A stretch of 64,000 bases of DNA from Ephemerocybe angulata (lineage: Eukaryota; Basidiomycota; Agaricomycetes; Agaricales; Psathyrellaceae): the NCBI GenBank assembly GCA_013368325.1, contig JAACJK010000113.1, positions 620,001-684,000 on the forward strand, read 5' to 3'. The position numbers and the translations under genes were made by a program. Each line of letters starts with the position of its first letter. Within the stretch, counting starts at the first letter, position 1. This document shows, piece after piece, positions 47,674-59,274 of the stretch. Under the pieces are notes generated by a model. The model made no database searches, was not told the DNA's origin, and saw only the letters and a list, made by a program, of their open reading frames with translations.

Positions 47674-48712
47674 TTACTTCAGCGCTTTCAAGATTGCCTC
47701 TCCAACCCCAGCGGCTGAAGCAGGGTTTTGTCCAGTGATGAGCTTTCCATCGACAACAACCTTGGGCTAAAGAATTGTCAGATGGTGTTTGCCAACACAG
47801 GGCTAGATGCTACTTACTCCCCATGGCTTGTCGGCTTTCGTGTACTTCCCCCCGAGCGATTGAATCTTGTCTTCGAGGAGGAAAGGGACATCCTTTATAG
47901 TGGCGCTGTGAGTAATATTGCGAGAGCTACATATTCAGTATATTCGCTTACCTTCACCTTCCCGACCTGATTCTCCTCCTCATTAGAGAAGCCGGTAAAC
48001 TGGCGCCCGGCGAAGATAGGCTTTCCGTTTGAGTCTACTGCTTGAACCAGCGCACTGTAAAGCAAACAAGGAAACCCCTATCAGCATTCACCACTTCATT
48101 GGACCAAAAAACTTCTACGCACGCAGGTCCATGACAGACGGCTGACACAATCTTATTAGCGGCCCAGAACTACCGTGTTCGCGTTCGTTAACCTTCGGGT
48201 GACAACATAGTTCGGGAGGTTGTAGCTCACGTCAGAAGCCAGCTTAGCGTTCACAGGATCGGAGGCGAGGTCGATGACGGGTCCATGTCCTCCAACATAA
48301 AAAATAGCGTCATAGTCGTTGGGCTTGACATCAGAGATCTTCCGAGCGTTTTGGAACTTCTGCTTCACAGTCGCGTCCTTGAGGAAGTCCATACTCTGTT
48401 TATCTTCTTTGAAAGCCTGTTGCAGCGACGACCATCATCAACACCAAAATTGCTTGTGACAAGGACTTGCAAACGCTTACCTCTACGCTGGCTGGGTCAA
48501 GAGGAGGATTGGGCCCTGCGGGAGAGGCGAAGTCGATGTTGACATGTGGGGCGAGGACGTAGTATGGATGGGCAGCTTCAGGGAGGTACCAACCCTATTC
48601 CAAAAGCATTTAGCTTTTCTGCCAATTTTATATCGAGAGCTCTTTCACTTACGGTCTCGGCACCGGTCAGCGTCTTGTTAGCAGACGTAAAAACAAAGAG
48701 GACGGAGGGCAT
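47674..48712 (-). CDS. HSP31-like DJ-1/PfpI protein, copy A
   Basis: Class I glutamine-amidotransferase-like fold of the Hsp31 group, whose members are glutathione-independent glyoxalases and stress chaperones. Six exons, about 235 residues. The start MPSVLFVFTSANKTLTG is followed by TGWYLPEAAHPYYVLAPHV, holding the conserved Glu. Then YDAIFYVGGHGPVIDLASDP and the nucleophile elbow IVSAVCHGPAALVQAVD with the catalytic Cys and adjacent His. The C-terminus KVVVDGKLITGQNPASAAGV ends KALK. A TATATAA box lies 57 bp upstream on the minus strand. First of three tandem copies; all features are intact. Confidence 0.93.
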
Positions 48713-49029
48713 GGTTCAGATTCAGAAGTGGTGGTAGGAGGAGAGACGCTGAGTGACGCAGTTCCCCCTTATATACGTCTGACTGACTTTCAGCAGCCAG
48801 GCGGCAGAGCCAGGCCCTTCAGGAATGTGAGGGGTTGGAGTTATGACAAATGCATTGCGCAAACTTTCATCGTCATCAGTTTTGACGACCGCGCGTTGCA
48901 CGATCGATCCAGCAACAGGCGCCGGTGGGGCCCGCGCTTAAAGCTCATAACGAGATAAGATAAGATTGGCTGTAACACTGATATACAGGACTCGAACTTT
49001 CATCTCACTGACGCCGGCTGGATCTGCCT
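48713..49029. other. Spacer between HSP31-like copies A and B
   Basis: 317 bp. It holds the copy A promoter, with TATATAA (minus strand) at 48769-48775. Nothing else is supported. Confidence 0.5.
48769..48775 (-). promoter_or_regulatory. TATA box of HSP31-like copy A
   Basis: TATATAA on the minus strand, 57 bp from the start codon. Copy C has a TATAAAA at a similar distance (62 bp), so the promoter layout is kept across the array. Confidence 0.5.
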
Positions 49030-49791
49030 TCAATCCAGAGCCTTTAGAATGGCCTTGGCAAGGTCGGACGAGGAAGCAGGGTTCTGACCAGTGATCAGCT
49101 TGCCGTCCACAACGGCATGAGACTGCAGCGCTCATCAGCTCAGTGTTCTCTGTTATACATCAATTGCCCTGGCACTCACTTCGAACGGCTTATCGGCCTT
49201 CTCGAACAGCCCTCCGAGAGAGACGAGCTTATCTTAAGGAGGAAAGGAATCGCCTGGAGCTCCACCGGATACAGTCAGTACCTTTACCTTCATAGCGGTA
49301 AATGAGGCCTGAGGGTTTGCTTACATTGGTCGATCCGAGAATTTCATCTTCCGCGTTAGAAAGCTCAGTTCATGAATTTGCGGCCGGAGAAGAATGACTT
49401 TCTGTCCGCGTCCACTGCTTCAACGAGCGCTCTGAGATCCAGCTTAAATCAAGTCTCTCTGTCGTGTACGAAGTGGTCAGGGAATTTATGCACGACCATG
49501 ACAAACGGCAGAAACGATCTTACCAGCAACCCATAACTGGACGATTCCTTCGTCGCTCTCGAATGCCTCAACGCTTGGCTGGTCGAGCAGGGGGTTGGGC
49601 CCCTTAGGCGCTGCAAAGTCGATGCTAGCGTGGAGCGCAAGCACGTAGTAAGGATGGGCAGCTTCCGGGAGGCACCAGCCCTGTGCGTCAGTGGCCTCGT
49701 TATCGGTCAGTGAAGGCTAAAGACGACTAATGGTAGGCCCGCCCGTGAGGGTTTTGGTTGCAAAAGTGAACATAAAGAGGATGGAAGGCAT
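49030..49791 (-). pseudogene. HSP31-like DJ-1/PfpI protein, copy B (degenerate)
   Basis: Clear relative of copies A and C, with the start MPSILFMFTFATKTLTGGPT, exon 2 beginning GWCLPEAAHPYYVLALH, and the terminal exon HAVVDGKLITGQNPASSSDL. It carries at least four lesions. (1) An internal deletion fuses exon 2 after AFESDEG directly to exon 3, removing some 65-70 residues with the GGxGP motif. (2) The Cys elbow VCHG is followed by Arg instead of Pro, and the splice donor after it reads ATAAAT instead of GT. (3) Exon 4 is shifted out of frame near GRKF. (4) Exon 5 lacks one base after PFLL, so the frame changes. The outer exons still look well preserved, so inactivation is probably recent. Confidence 0.88.
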
Positions 49792-50385
49792 TTGAGAAGA
49801 TTGGAAGACAGTGAAATTACACTCTAGCGATACAGACACTTTCATTTTATCCATGTAGGAACACGGATTCAACCCTCGCTTCCGCAATTGATCTACTCAG
49901 CTTTCAGCGTGACCCGTGTGTATCTTGTAAGCCAGTCGAATCGGAAGCTTCCTTAAGAACATTTACACCTCTCTCGCACTGCCGAAAGCTTGCTTAATTG
50001 AAAATCCTGCTTTGAAATGGTAAGACTGGTCTATTTCGATTGGGCCCAGCAACCGGACATCGATAATCTGCAGGTCACGTTGGGGGATGAGAGGCGCCCT
50101 TCGGCTATGTGGATGCTCTCTATAAAGACTAGATGCACTCGCAAGATATTCATGGCATGAGGGCTTCCATTGCCCCTGAAGCCTGACTGGCATGGGCCTT
50201 GATCCCGATCCCAACAACAAGCGCCCATGGTGCAGCCCAGCGCTAAAAATATCAAGATATGAAAAGTACAGTTTGCACTTGGCAATTTACGCAAATCTAT
50301 TCGTTGCAACCTACGACACTTATATCTCCCTCTATACCACGCCACAGAATTGAGGTTGTATACCACCAATATTCTCGAATACCTC
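49792..50385. other. Spacer between HSP31-like copies B and C
   Basis: 594 bp containing the former copy B promoter and the 3' flank of copy C. No open frame with homology is visible. Confidence 0.4.
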
Positions 50386-51366
50386 TCATTCCAGCGCCTT
50401 GAGAATAGCCTTGCCAGTATCGGTTGCAGAGCTAGGGTTCTGACCAGTGATCAACCTGCCGTCGACTACTACGTGAGACTGGAGACTCCGTCAGCTCGAA
50501 CTCTCATGATACCACATCCGGAGCTGGCACTAAGACTCACCCCGAACAGTTTGTCAGCCTTCGTGAACGACCCGCCGAGGCTAATGATCTTGTCTTCGAG
50601 TAGGAAGGGGGCCCTCTGAAGCGTCCGCACCATATGGTTATCGCACAGTCACAAGGCAGAGACACGAAGAATAATCTGCTTACTTTGGTGGTGCCGAGGT
50701 ATTCTTCCTCAGCGTCAGAAAAGCCCGTGAAGTTGCGTCCAGCGAAGATGGACTTTCCGTCGGCATCGACAGCGTCGACAAGCGCGCTGAGTCCCAGTTA
50801 GGATGAAGTATAGGATGTATATGGAGCAACTCACGCAGGACCATGGCAAACGGAAGCAACGAGCTTTCCAGCGGCCCAGAACTACATAGTTTATTTCGGT
50901 CAGAGGAGATAGCAATTACAATTATTTAAAGTGATCACTCACATCAGATGCCAACTTGGCATTTATCGGGTCGAAGGCGAGATCCAGAACGGGGCCCCAC
51001 CCTCCAGGGTAGAAAATAGCATCGTAGTCGCTAACCTTCACGTCGGTGAGGAGCTTGGCGTTGGTCAGCTTCTCCTTGACGGTCTCGTCGGCGAGGAACT
51101 TGATGCATTCCTCGTCAGTCTTGTACGCGTCGACGCTTGCCTGGTCAAGCGGGGGGTTGGGCCCTTTGGGTGCGGCAAAGTCGATCTTGGCATGGGGTGC
51201 GAGGACGTAGTAGGGGTGGGCGGCTTCGGGGAGATACCAGCCCTGTGAAAGTGCACGTGTCAGTGATCTGCAGTGTACTTTGTCTTGCTGCGGAACGCCG
51301 ACTTACGGTAGGTTCATTGGTAAGGGTATTGGCCGCAGAGGTGAAGACAAAGAGGATTGAAGGCAT
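50386..51366 (-). CDS. HSP31-like DJ-1/PfpI protein, copy C
   Basis: Intact third member of the array, about 235 residues in six exons with borders matching copy A. It begins MPSILFVFTSAANTLTNEPT and continues GWYLPEAAHPYYVLAPHAKI. The sharp turn before the nucleophile reads YDAIFYPGGWGPVLDLAFDP; Trp replaces the His found in copy A. The nucleophile elbow is LVASVCHGPAALVDAVD. It ends ILKALE. The GGWGP change may alter the active-site rim, so A and C could differ in substrate. TATAAAA lies 62 bp upstream. Confidence 0.93.
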
Positions 51367-52183
51367 TTCGAGCTTTGGGGATTGTGTTTAAAAGTTGACT
51401 GATAGTTCGGCAATATCGTTGTATCCATTTTATACACTTCCTACCATGCCATCAATCCCTTCTAGTAGGCACGGTCTGACTCAGTTTCCAGAGTGCGGTC
51501 ATTCTTCATGCAATGAATTGGTCAGTCGCCTCTCATGCCACGGCATGGGAGCCAATCATGAATAATTCGCTGGGTCACGCCGAAGCCTTGCGGTAGTCGA
51601 GCGCGCACTAAGTCCCGTGCTTGAGGACAATATCAGCTGACAAAACTGCCTTAATCTGGGAACTGGGACGCAGATAGCCTATAGGCGGGACCGCGAAGCC
51701 CGTTGGATGTCAGTTTGTAGCCAAACAACCGCCGTTCCGCTGCCTCGCTACACAGTTGTTGGAAATCCTCGTACTGCTGATTCATATCAATACAGTAGAG
51801 GAGCAGAGTGGATATTGCCTTGAGACGTCAGATGTGACGGTCAAGGTCACATCAAGTCCGCGCGCAGGTCCACACTGGTCCAAGCTCACCTCGTATATAC
51901 CTAGCGTACCCTTGTTGTTGGCTTCCTCGTCGAATCAACACGTTCTTTTCCTTGTTTTCCCCGTTCTCCGTCCTTCTGAGGCTGTCGGCGTGCCCTTGCC
52001 CATGACATCAGAGCTCTAAGTAGCGCAACTCTAGCGACGAAGGATCAAAACGGATGCAATTATCGTCTTTGGCTAACTGATAAGATAAGATAACTGATGC
52101 AACTATAATCGGCAATCTCCGAGTAACCCTAATTGATCAATCAACGTTGCTTAAGCATTCCTCTCTCCAGCAACCACCGTCCA
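51367..52183. other. Divergent promoter region HSP31 copy C / MOB1
   Basis: 817 bp. TATAAAA (minus strand) at 51428-51434 serves copy C. No exon is supported in the rest. Confidence 0.45.
51428..51434 (-). promoter_or_regulatory. TATA box of HSP31-like copy C
   Basis: TATAAAA on the minus strand, 62 bp from the start codon at 51366, matching the arrangement at copy A. Confidence 0.5.
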
Positions 52184-53483
52184 ATGTCGTCGTTCTTCGG
52201 GCTGTATGTACCTTAGCAGGCCCTATATGACCCTCTGTGCTGATAGAGGAGAATAGCGGGAAGACCAGGACGTTCAAACCGCGCAAGGATGTTCCCGAAG
52301 GCACAAAGCAATACCAGCTGAGGAAGTATGCAGAGGCGACCTTGGTACGCGAGCGTCTTCCCGGCGATAGGCCAATCCAAAGCTGATCGAGCAAGCGGGC
52401 TGCTCTGTGCGTGTACTTTTATGTCTAGGGGTCGGGAAACCTGCGCATGGCAGTGCAACTTCCAGAGGGCGAGGACTTGAACGAGTGGCTCGCGGTGCAC
52501 AGTGCGTGTCCCTCTGCTCCTCGAGTTATTCTGTCTCAAGTAGTTTTATCATGACATATACTAGCTGTCGACTTCTTCAACCACCTCAACATGCTGTATG
52601 GAACAGTTACTGAGTTCTGTACTCCCCAAGAGGTGTGTTAACCAACCCTAGATTAGGATCATTCCTTCAACCCCGAGTTTCCTAACACGAATCTGGTGTA
52701 GTGTCCTGTAATGTCAGCTGGCCCAAGGTTCGTGCCAGCCAAGCGAATTCAGCAGCTAGTCTGACGATCCACAAGATACGAATACCTCTGGGAGGACGGT
52801 GCCAAGTACCGACGACCAACGAAGCTCCCCGCGCCAGACTACGTCGACGCACTGATGAACTGGGCCCAAAACCTCCTCGACGACGAGAACGTCTTCCCGC
52901 ACAAGATCGGTGCGTGCCTTGCCCCCCTAACCATCCCTCTCCATTCCATCAGGGAGCCGCAGTTCGAACTTCGGCTCCCCGCACCCCACCTTCGCATCAC
53001 TCCTGATCGAGCCTAAACCCCTGACCAGTGCTGATATCCCATCCTGGCAATAGGAGTTCCTTTTCCAAGAAACTTTCGCGACACTGTTCGGACGATTGTC
53101 CGTCGCCTGTTCCGCGTATATGCGCACATCTACAGTAACCACTTTGATCACATATGTGCCCTTGGGATTGAACGTACGTCATCAGCTGCTTTATGTCTTC
53201 GCTATCCCCGCTCGCGGGGATCTATCTAGTTTAGTTCCGTGTCCTCATGTTCGTGCCAAGTACTGATGCTAGCTGATGCTTCGCTCCCATTCAGCCCACC
53301 TGAACACAAGCTACCGCCACTTTTTCCTGTTCATCAACGAGGTAAGCATTCAGAATCGTAATATGGAACGGGCGCTAACATGCTTGAACATAGTTTGATC
53401 TCGTCGACAAGAAGGAGCTCGCACCTTTGGAAGAGCTAAACGACGCCATTCTGGCGGAAGATGTGGGGAAAGGTGGCCGTTAA
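52184..53483 (+). CDS. MOB1: MOB1 kinase activator
   Basis: Activating subunit of NDR/LATS kinases (Dbf2 type) in mitotic exit, cytokinesis and hyphal morphogenesis. About eight exons, roughly 215 residues. Splicing gives the start MSSFFGLGKTRTFKPRKDVP, then ATLGSGNLRMAVQLPEGEDL and the zinc-site region TEFCTPQECPVMSAGPRYEY. Further on come VPFPRNFRDTVRTIVRRLFR, VYAHIYSNHFDHICALGIE and LNTSYRHFFLFINEFDLVDK. The Cys-Cys-His-His zinc ligands are present. It ends EDVGKGGR. The first junction (CT from exon 1 plus C) was chosen because it gives the family sequence exactly. Confidence 0.94.
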
Positions 53484-54246
53484 TAATGACGCGCAATCCA
53501 TGCGTAAATACCCCGGCGTAAAGTAGTAACTCGCCGTCAGATGACTCTCGGCAGACTCCATGTAATGATAATTGTATACCTTGCGCGAAAGGGGGCTCCA
53601 GGAGGAGGTCACCTCAGATCGCCGCGCCCGATCATCGATCATCGCTTGCCAACGACGTCATAGAAAGCATGAGGTCATGGTGGAGCCGTTCAGCCTTTCG
53701 CCGTGATTTTGTTACCTTTTCTGGTGAACGCGCAAAGTCCGAAGCAACGTCATAGCGAGAAATCATCCTGGACTCGCAGGCTGTTATTATAGGACAAAAA
53801 GAGAATACAGTAATGCAAATAGTATACAGGTTTGAGTTCGTGTGTATAAACCGTGAAGAATGCATGAAAGGGATGCTACAAATGACCGGGTCGATGCGTG
53901 TATGCGACAGACAAGAAGTAAGCTAGGTCCGTGAAAAGAGGGTAGAAAGTGGTACTACGTAGGCTTGGAAAAGGTCCCTGTTTTGGTCGGGTATCAAAGG
54001 GACCCATGGAGGATAGCCTAAGAAGGCATCCGTGGGCGATAAACATGATTTTACAGGATGGTTCGGTGACTGCGTGGTGAAAAGGTGAAGTGGATAGTAC
54101 CCAGAGAAGAAATGTGCAGCAAGCTACACAGCCAAAGAGACCAACAATCTAAAGGACAGTGAAACGGAGGAGGGAGAAAAGATATAATACATGCGTGTGT
54201 TCTCCGGGAATTCCGGGAATCCGGTGACTGCCATTCGTTTGCGGCA
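53484..54246. other. Convergent 3' region MOB1 / BTB-like
   Basis: 763 bp without a supportable gene. The plus-strand composition is purine-rich in 53900-54200. It probably holds the two 3' untranslated regions. Confidence 0.4.
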
Positions 54247-55416
54247 TCAAATCGTACGCTGTGGAGTAGATATGTTCAGCTGAGATGAGAGATGGAGTGA
54301 CAGAAATGGGGTCGTACCTTCACTACGGACCATTGCACCACCAGATTCTTTATGCGGTCCCTCAGGGCGGTTTGGCAGTGCTCGCACGTAAGATGGTCTG
54401 CCAAAGGGCGGAGGGCAGACTCCATCGTACTTGTAGAAAGATCTGAATATAGCGGGTTTAGCAATGGAAGCAGAAAGAGACACAAAGTGGCGCACCTGGC
54501 CGCGCATCCCACGCAAGATAAGCCGCCGCCAACGCCCACGCGCGGGTTAGTTTCTTCTGTTCATCAAAGTTGCAGCCCAGGGTAGGGGGATGCGGTTGTG
54601 GAGGGGGCAGGAGAACGCGCTTGAGGGCATCAGATCGCCCGAAGTGAAGGAAGAAGAGGCGTTTTAAGTAGACTGGGCCAATACGCTCGGACATCTCATC
54701 GGTGAGGGAGAACAGCGGGAAGCCGAGAAGATGGGAGGATGTAGTCACCGCGAGGTCATAGAGATCGTATGTGGCGGCGAGCGCGTACAGCTCGAGCGGA
54801 AAGAGCGGGGCGTAGGCGAGAAGGAGGGTATAGAGTGGAGTCGAGGGTGCGATATGGTTCTTTGCTGCGAGGCCGTACGTCGGAAGGCGGTTCACTGCCG
54901 CGCAGAGGGTCGGAAACGGGGGCGAGTAGTGCGCGCAGGACATGTCGTACACAGTGTGGAGCAGAATGTTGAGAACGCTGGAGTGCTCCGGGATGGTTAT
55001 AAACGGGTCGAGCTCCTTATTGGCGGGGTTGAGGGGTGTTGGGCGGGGAAGCCGGCCGTCGAAGCCATTGCTGGATACGGCGAGAAGGGTGGCTGAGTGG
55101 ACATAGAAGAAAACGCCGTCGAGCGAGACCATGACCACATCTGGGGCCAGCGGGTTCAGCTGGGCGCCGGGATGGAAAGTGGTGGAGATGGAGACGAGGG
55201 TGTTGCCCTCGCCGTCGTCGACGGAAGGGGAGCCGTCATGGGAGTGCTGCTGGACGGTGAGCTGGGACCTCCCTGGCGGGGGCAAAGACGTACTGGGGGC
55301 GTCGGGATCTGTGCAGCAGCCTTCTCCCGCTGGGCAAAGTCCATTGCGAGCGGGTCATTGACAAACTGGAGGACCGACTCCCAGTCGGCATCAGGGGGGT
55401 TTGCGATCTGAGACAT
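54247..55416 (-). CDS. BTB/POZ-like protein of agaricomycete type
   Basis: About 345 residues in four exons. The start MSQIANPPDADWESVLQF is followed by a poorly defined short intron (about 44 nt, GTACGT donor). A BTB-like core appears in PDVVMVSLDGVFFYVHSATL and LAVSSNGFDGRLP, then ITIPEHSSVLNILLHTVYDM and LYTLLLAYAPLFPLELYALA. The third exon ends in LTRAWALAAAYLAWDARPD, and the last has a Cys pair (LTCEHCQTALRDRIKNLVVQ) ending SVVKRTI. This layout is common and largely uncharacterised in mushroom-forming fungi. Role unknown; protein-protein interaction is the usual BTB function. Confidence 0.75.
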
Positions 55417-55652
55417 GGGGATGATCGTTCTGCTCAAACTCTATTAAGGCCAGCTCCAATCTGCCTTCAGACGCGGCTGCCATTCCCAGGCTCAGTCCAA
55501 GTTCGATTCCCCTCTTCTACCTCCTCCGTCATAGCATCAAGATCGACATTCTATATATCCGCCGGCCTCTACAGCTCCTATGCATCTTCTGGGCGCATTA
55601 TTCTGCTTTAAATCGGGATCTGTGCTCTATCTAATCCCCCGGCGGTCTAGGC

Positions 55653-57822
55653 CTACAAAGTTCGACCCCCGCTCGCCCTTTTGGCGTTTTTGATCTTGTG
55701 GATCTCCTCTCGCTTTCCAAAGTTGGACGCGTACAGTTCCTGTCAGAAAAAAGTCAGCTACCGAACTGCCCTTGCGGTAAATCAAGCTCACCATGTTCGC
55801 AACCCGTTTGGCAGTCGACACCACGTTCAGCTTTTCCAAAACCTTCTCTTCTGGAAGCGTCATTTCCTCCAGTTTCGTATCTGCAACCATTCTTAGCAGA
55901 TGTTCCCTTTCTCTCGTCATAAAGACACTCACGGATTCTGTTTTCGATCTTCAACACGCGCTCCTCGTCCCGTTCAGTGACAAAGCTTATTGCCACACCT
56001 CCTTTACCAGCACGCGCAGTTCGTCCAACACGATGCGTGTACTCCTCCGGCTCCTCTGGCATATCCCAGTTCACCACCATGGCAACGTGCTCGATATCGA
56101 GACCACGCGCACCCACATCCGTCGACACCAGGACTGGCACCACAGATGCACGGAACAGTTGCAGGGACGACAATCTTTCCCTCTGGCTGAGCCGTGAATG
56201 CAGTGCCGTGCTCCTGATCCCAAGTGCTTTCAGGAGGAGCGTCAGGTAAGCCGCGCTCTTTGTCCGCGAGCAGAAGATAATGGTAGGGGGCGGCTGAACG
56301 ATCTCCTCTTCCTCGCTCGACTTCTTCTTCGCACCGCCCTTTCTCGCAGACTTCTTCTTGCCCTTCTTCTCTGGCTCAGGGGGCGCGCGACGTAGGTGGA
56401 GCGTGGATTCAGGTGGATTGCACATCAAACGGAAGAGATACACTTCTCGGACGTGTGACGGCACCAGGATGTAATGTTGCTTCAAAGTAGCCACTGTTTC
56501 GATGCTATAAATGCATATTAATATCTCGACCGTGAGGTCAAAAGATAGAGTGAAAAAATAGGCTTACCTCTCCGTCATGCGGTACACGAAGGGTTTCGAC
56601 TTGCCTGGCCGCGGAGGGGCCTCGGCGAGAGACTCGATCGAGGGAGTCAGCGTGGCCGTAAACAAGCAAGTCTGTCTCTCCTTGGGTAAAGCGTTGAACA
56701 GGTACCCCAACTCAGCATTGAAAGTAGGGGTCAGGAGTCGGTCGGCTTCATCCAGCACCTTCAATACAGTTCTTCAGAAGCAACCCTAAAGTATAATTAG
56801 ACAATCCACTCACCAGAAACTTGACCCTCGACAAATCCCAGCTTCCACTCGTGCTCCTCAGATGGTCTACCATGCGGCCGGGGGTCGCAATTACGACGTG
56901 CGGGCGATTGTCAAGCTCAAGCGCCTGCGCCATCATGTCCATCCCCCCAACTATGACTGCCGTCCGTACGTTGACCGACCCTCCTAGCACTGCAAATTGT
57001 TCCGCGATCTGGAAGGCCAATTCCCTGTCAGATAGCATAAATTGTGAGCTTCTGTTCGCTTCCTTCTAGAGAGATCATCGCCTGACCTCGTGGGGGTAAG
57101 AACCAGGGCATAAATGCCGTAAGGGTCTACCAAAAGCTTCTGGAGGATTGGGAGCGCGAATGCGATGGTCTTTCCGGACCCAGTTTTCGCGTTGCCTATA
57201 CAGTCCTTGCCTGAAGCACTATAAGCGTTTGAATGCGTGAGAGGAGAAGACAGGACACACCTGCAACCATCGCTGGTATACACGCGGACTGCACTGCTGT
57301 AGGGGAGGTGATAGCCATGGACTTGAGAGCCGAGAGAAGGGGGGTGGGCACGCCCATGGAAGCGAAGGAGCTAGGTGCTGAGCTAGGTGCTGCTGCTTTC
57401 GCCGGGGCATGTATCGGCGGCTCTTGTTCTGGCTTATTCTTCAGGGCGGACGCGAATCGGTCTTGTACTTCAGTTTTACTATCGGTAATACCGAAATGTG
57501 TTGTTGAATCGTCGTCGCTATCGTCGTCGCTATCGTCGTCTGCCTCCTCCTCCTCGTCCACCACATCATTCCCCGACCCTTCGTTGGAACCATCCGAATC
57601 CGAGTCGCCTGCACCATCAGAATCGTCTTCATCATCGTCACCCTCAGATTCTTGTCCTCCCTCCGAGTCCGACCCACTGACAGAACCCCGCCGCCGTCCA
57701 TGCAAACCCGCCTCCGAACCCATCTTCATCCGCTTCGCCGCAGGCTCCTCCTGCATTCGCAGAAGATCATCAGCCGTCAGCGCACGCTTCTTCTTCTTGA
57801 GCACACTCTGTGTTCTGTCCAT
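55653..57822 (-). CDS. DBP8: DEAD-box RNA helicase DBP8 (DDX49 type)
   Basis: Nucleolar ATP-dependent helicase of small-subunit ribosome assembly. About 620 residues in seven or so exons. The N-terminus has the Q-motif segment [18 protein letters not shown] after a long Ser/Asp-Glu region. Motif I is AKTGSGKT, Ia PTRELAFQ, Ib [28 protein letters not shown]. Domain 2 has [14 protein letters not shown], the [10 protein letters not shown] motif and [13 protein letters not shown] (motif VI). An acidic/basic insert ([20 protein letters not shown]) lies between domains and is shared by fungal DBP8. The C-terminus [19 protein letters not shown] matches the family. Start at 57822 is the first ATG in frame. 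Confidence 0.95.
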
Positions 57823-58160
57823 AGCTCTGTCGTAGTGATCCAAGGACGGTCGAGGAAAGGCGGAGAGAGGAAGGGCAGGGGATCGTGACGGTCGTAATGG
57901 AGTTGTAGTGCTGAAAGTATTTTGATGTCAGCGAGAAACATATTGATGGCGCATCATTTTGTCAATACTGACAAATCGCGATGTAGGCGCTCGATCGGCG
58001 GGCGCTTCTTTGGCTTTTCGCGACAGCAATTGGGCGTTGACGTTGGATCCGCATCGACCTGATGCAAAGTAAGCTCCGACGGCATGGGAATTACTCACGT
58101 AGGGCCCGCTGTATATGTAGGCAGCCCTGCACAAATGATGTGGCATGGATTACTTCTGCC
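57823..58160. other. Divergent promoter DBP8 / DUF302-like
   Basis: 338 bp between two divergent starts. No feature beyond the promoters is supported. Confidence 0.4.
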
Positions 58161-58810
58161 ATGCCCACCAAATCCATCTCGCTGTGCACTGAAGCACGGA
58201 TTGTTTCTTACGCTTCCAAGACCCCCTTCTCGGACATACGAGCTAGCTTCGAGTTCCACATTAACAAGTCCAAGGTCGAGCCAAAAGTCCTCCTTAGCCT
58301 CAAAAAGGCCTCAAGCGCAGAGGATATAGCACGGATCGTGAAAGGCGTGACGAAAAGCGGGGACTTCCTGTGAGCACAGCTTTAGCCTCATACCCTGGCA
58401 CTGATCTGGAAGGCGCCCCGTACAGCTTCTTTGCAGAGCTTCCCTATTACCCCTGGCTTCAAACTCTGACCACAAATTCAGAAGTCCAGCGCTTCGTCTC
58501 CTACATCTTCGGAAACCCCCTCATCGCGCGCCATATTCTTGAGCACGAACCCGCTGCAGGCCTCTTCATCCCTCTTCGCATATTGATACAAGAGCATCAC
58601 AGTACTCAGGGCTCACCTGAGAAGAACGAGGAGCGCACGACGGTCACGACTTTGAGTTACCACCTCCCATCGTCCCTACTCCCAGTCGTGACCTTGGACG
58701 CCAACGCCGCTCTGAAAGACGCACTTCTTGACTTGGACTCCAAGATTGAAAAGCTAGTGCTCAGCGTACTGAAAGACGATGCCAAAGTTCCTGCTCAAAG
58801 TCGCCTCTAA
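58161..58810 (+). CDS. DUF302 / TT1751-like domain protein
   Basis: About 197 residues in two exons (58161-58369 and 58426-58810). The first exon gives MPTKSISLCTEARIVSYASK and SFEFHINKSKVEPKVLL. The second gives the family core: FFAELPYYPWLQTLT, VQRFVSYIFGNPLIARHILE and HEPAAGLFIPLRILIQE, closely like the FGNPLIA...GLF(V/I)P segment of DUF302 proteins. The acceptor at CCGTACAG was chosen because it alone joins the frames and yields FLFFAELP. The protein ends VPAQSRL. Function unknown; bacterial and archaeal TT1751-like proteins are small, possibly ligand-binding folds. Confidence 0.83.
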
Positions 58811-59274
58811 ACTCAACAAACCAGTTCCCTCGCAGCAAGTTCTAAGCAGAAGCATTTTATAATAGATAGGAAAAATACGAGTAAATAACAAGAGGAACAG
58901 TGATACGAGTACGTTAGGTATTCGCACCACGAGGCCCAGGGATAAATGCCGGGAGGAAGTCTATGATACATATAGCGTGAGGAGATGATACAACAACAGA
59001 GATGGGATGAAGATAGCTGGGGGTCGTAAATGTGGATGCGAGTGTGAACAGAAACAAGTAGCGATGAAGTAGAATGTCATCCTCTAATGGAACAACAGGC
59101 ACCAGTGCCTGTAATGATGAATGAGTGAACGAAATATGCAGCATGGAAAGTGAGTAGTAGGATGGAGAGAATGCAGTCGTCAGAGTAGTTCGTATTGGTC
59201 ATATGTTCATGGGATGCGAAAAGATAGAGAGATGGAGGCCAAAAAACGCAAAGAGAACGAAGGGAAGGATCCAA
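58811..59274. other. Convergent 3' region DUF302-like / HMG-box
   Basis: 464 bp of 3' flanking sequence. Open frames here on the minus strand are short and Ser/Thr-rich and I do not support them. Confidence 0.4.

Noticed and set aside
57233..57835. 200-codon Ser-rich frame on the plus strand
   Set aside because: Antisense of the DBP8 N-terminal acidic region; the runs mirror Asp/Glu/Ser codons of the real gene.
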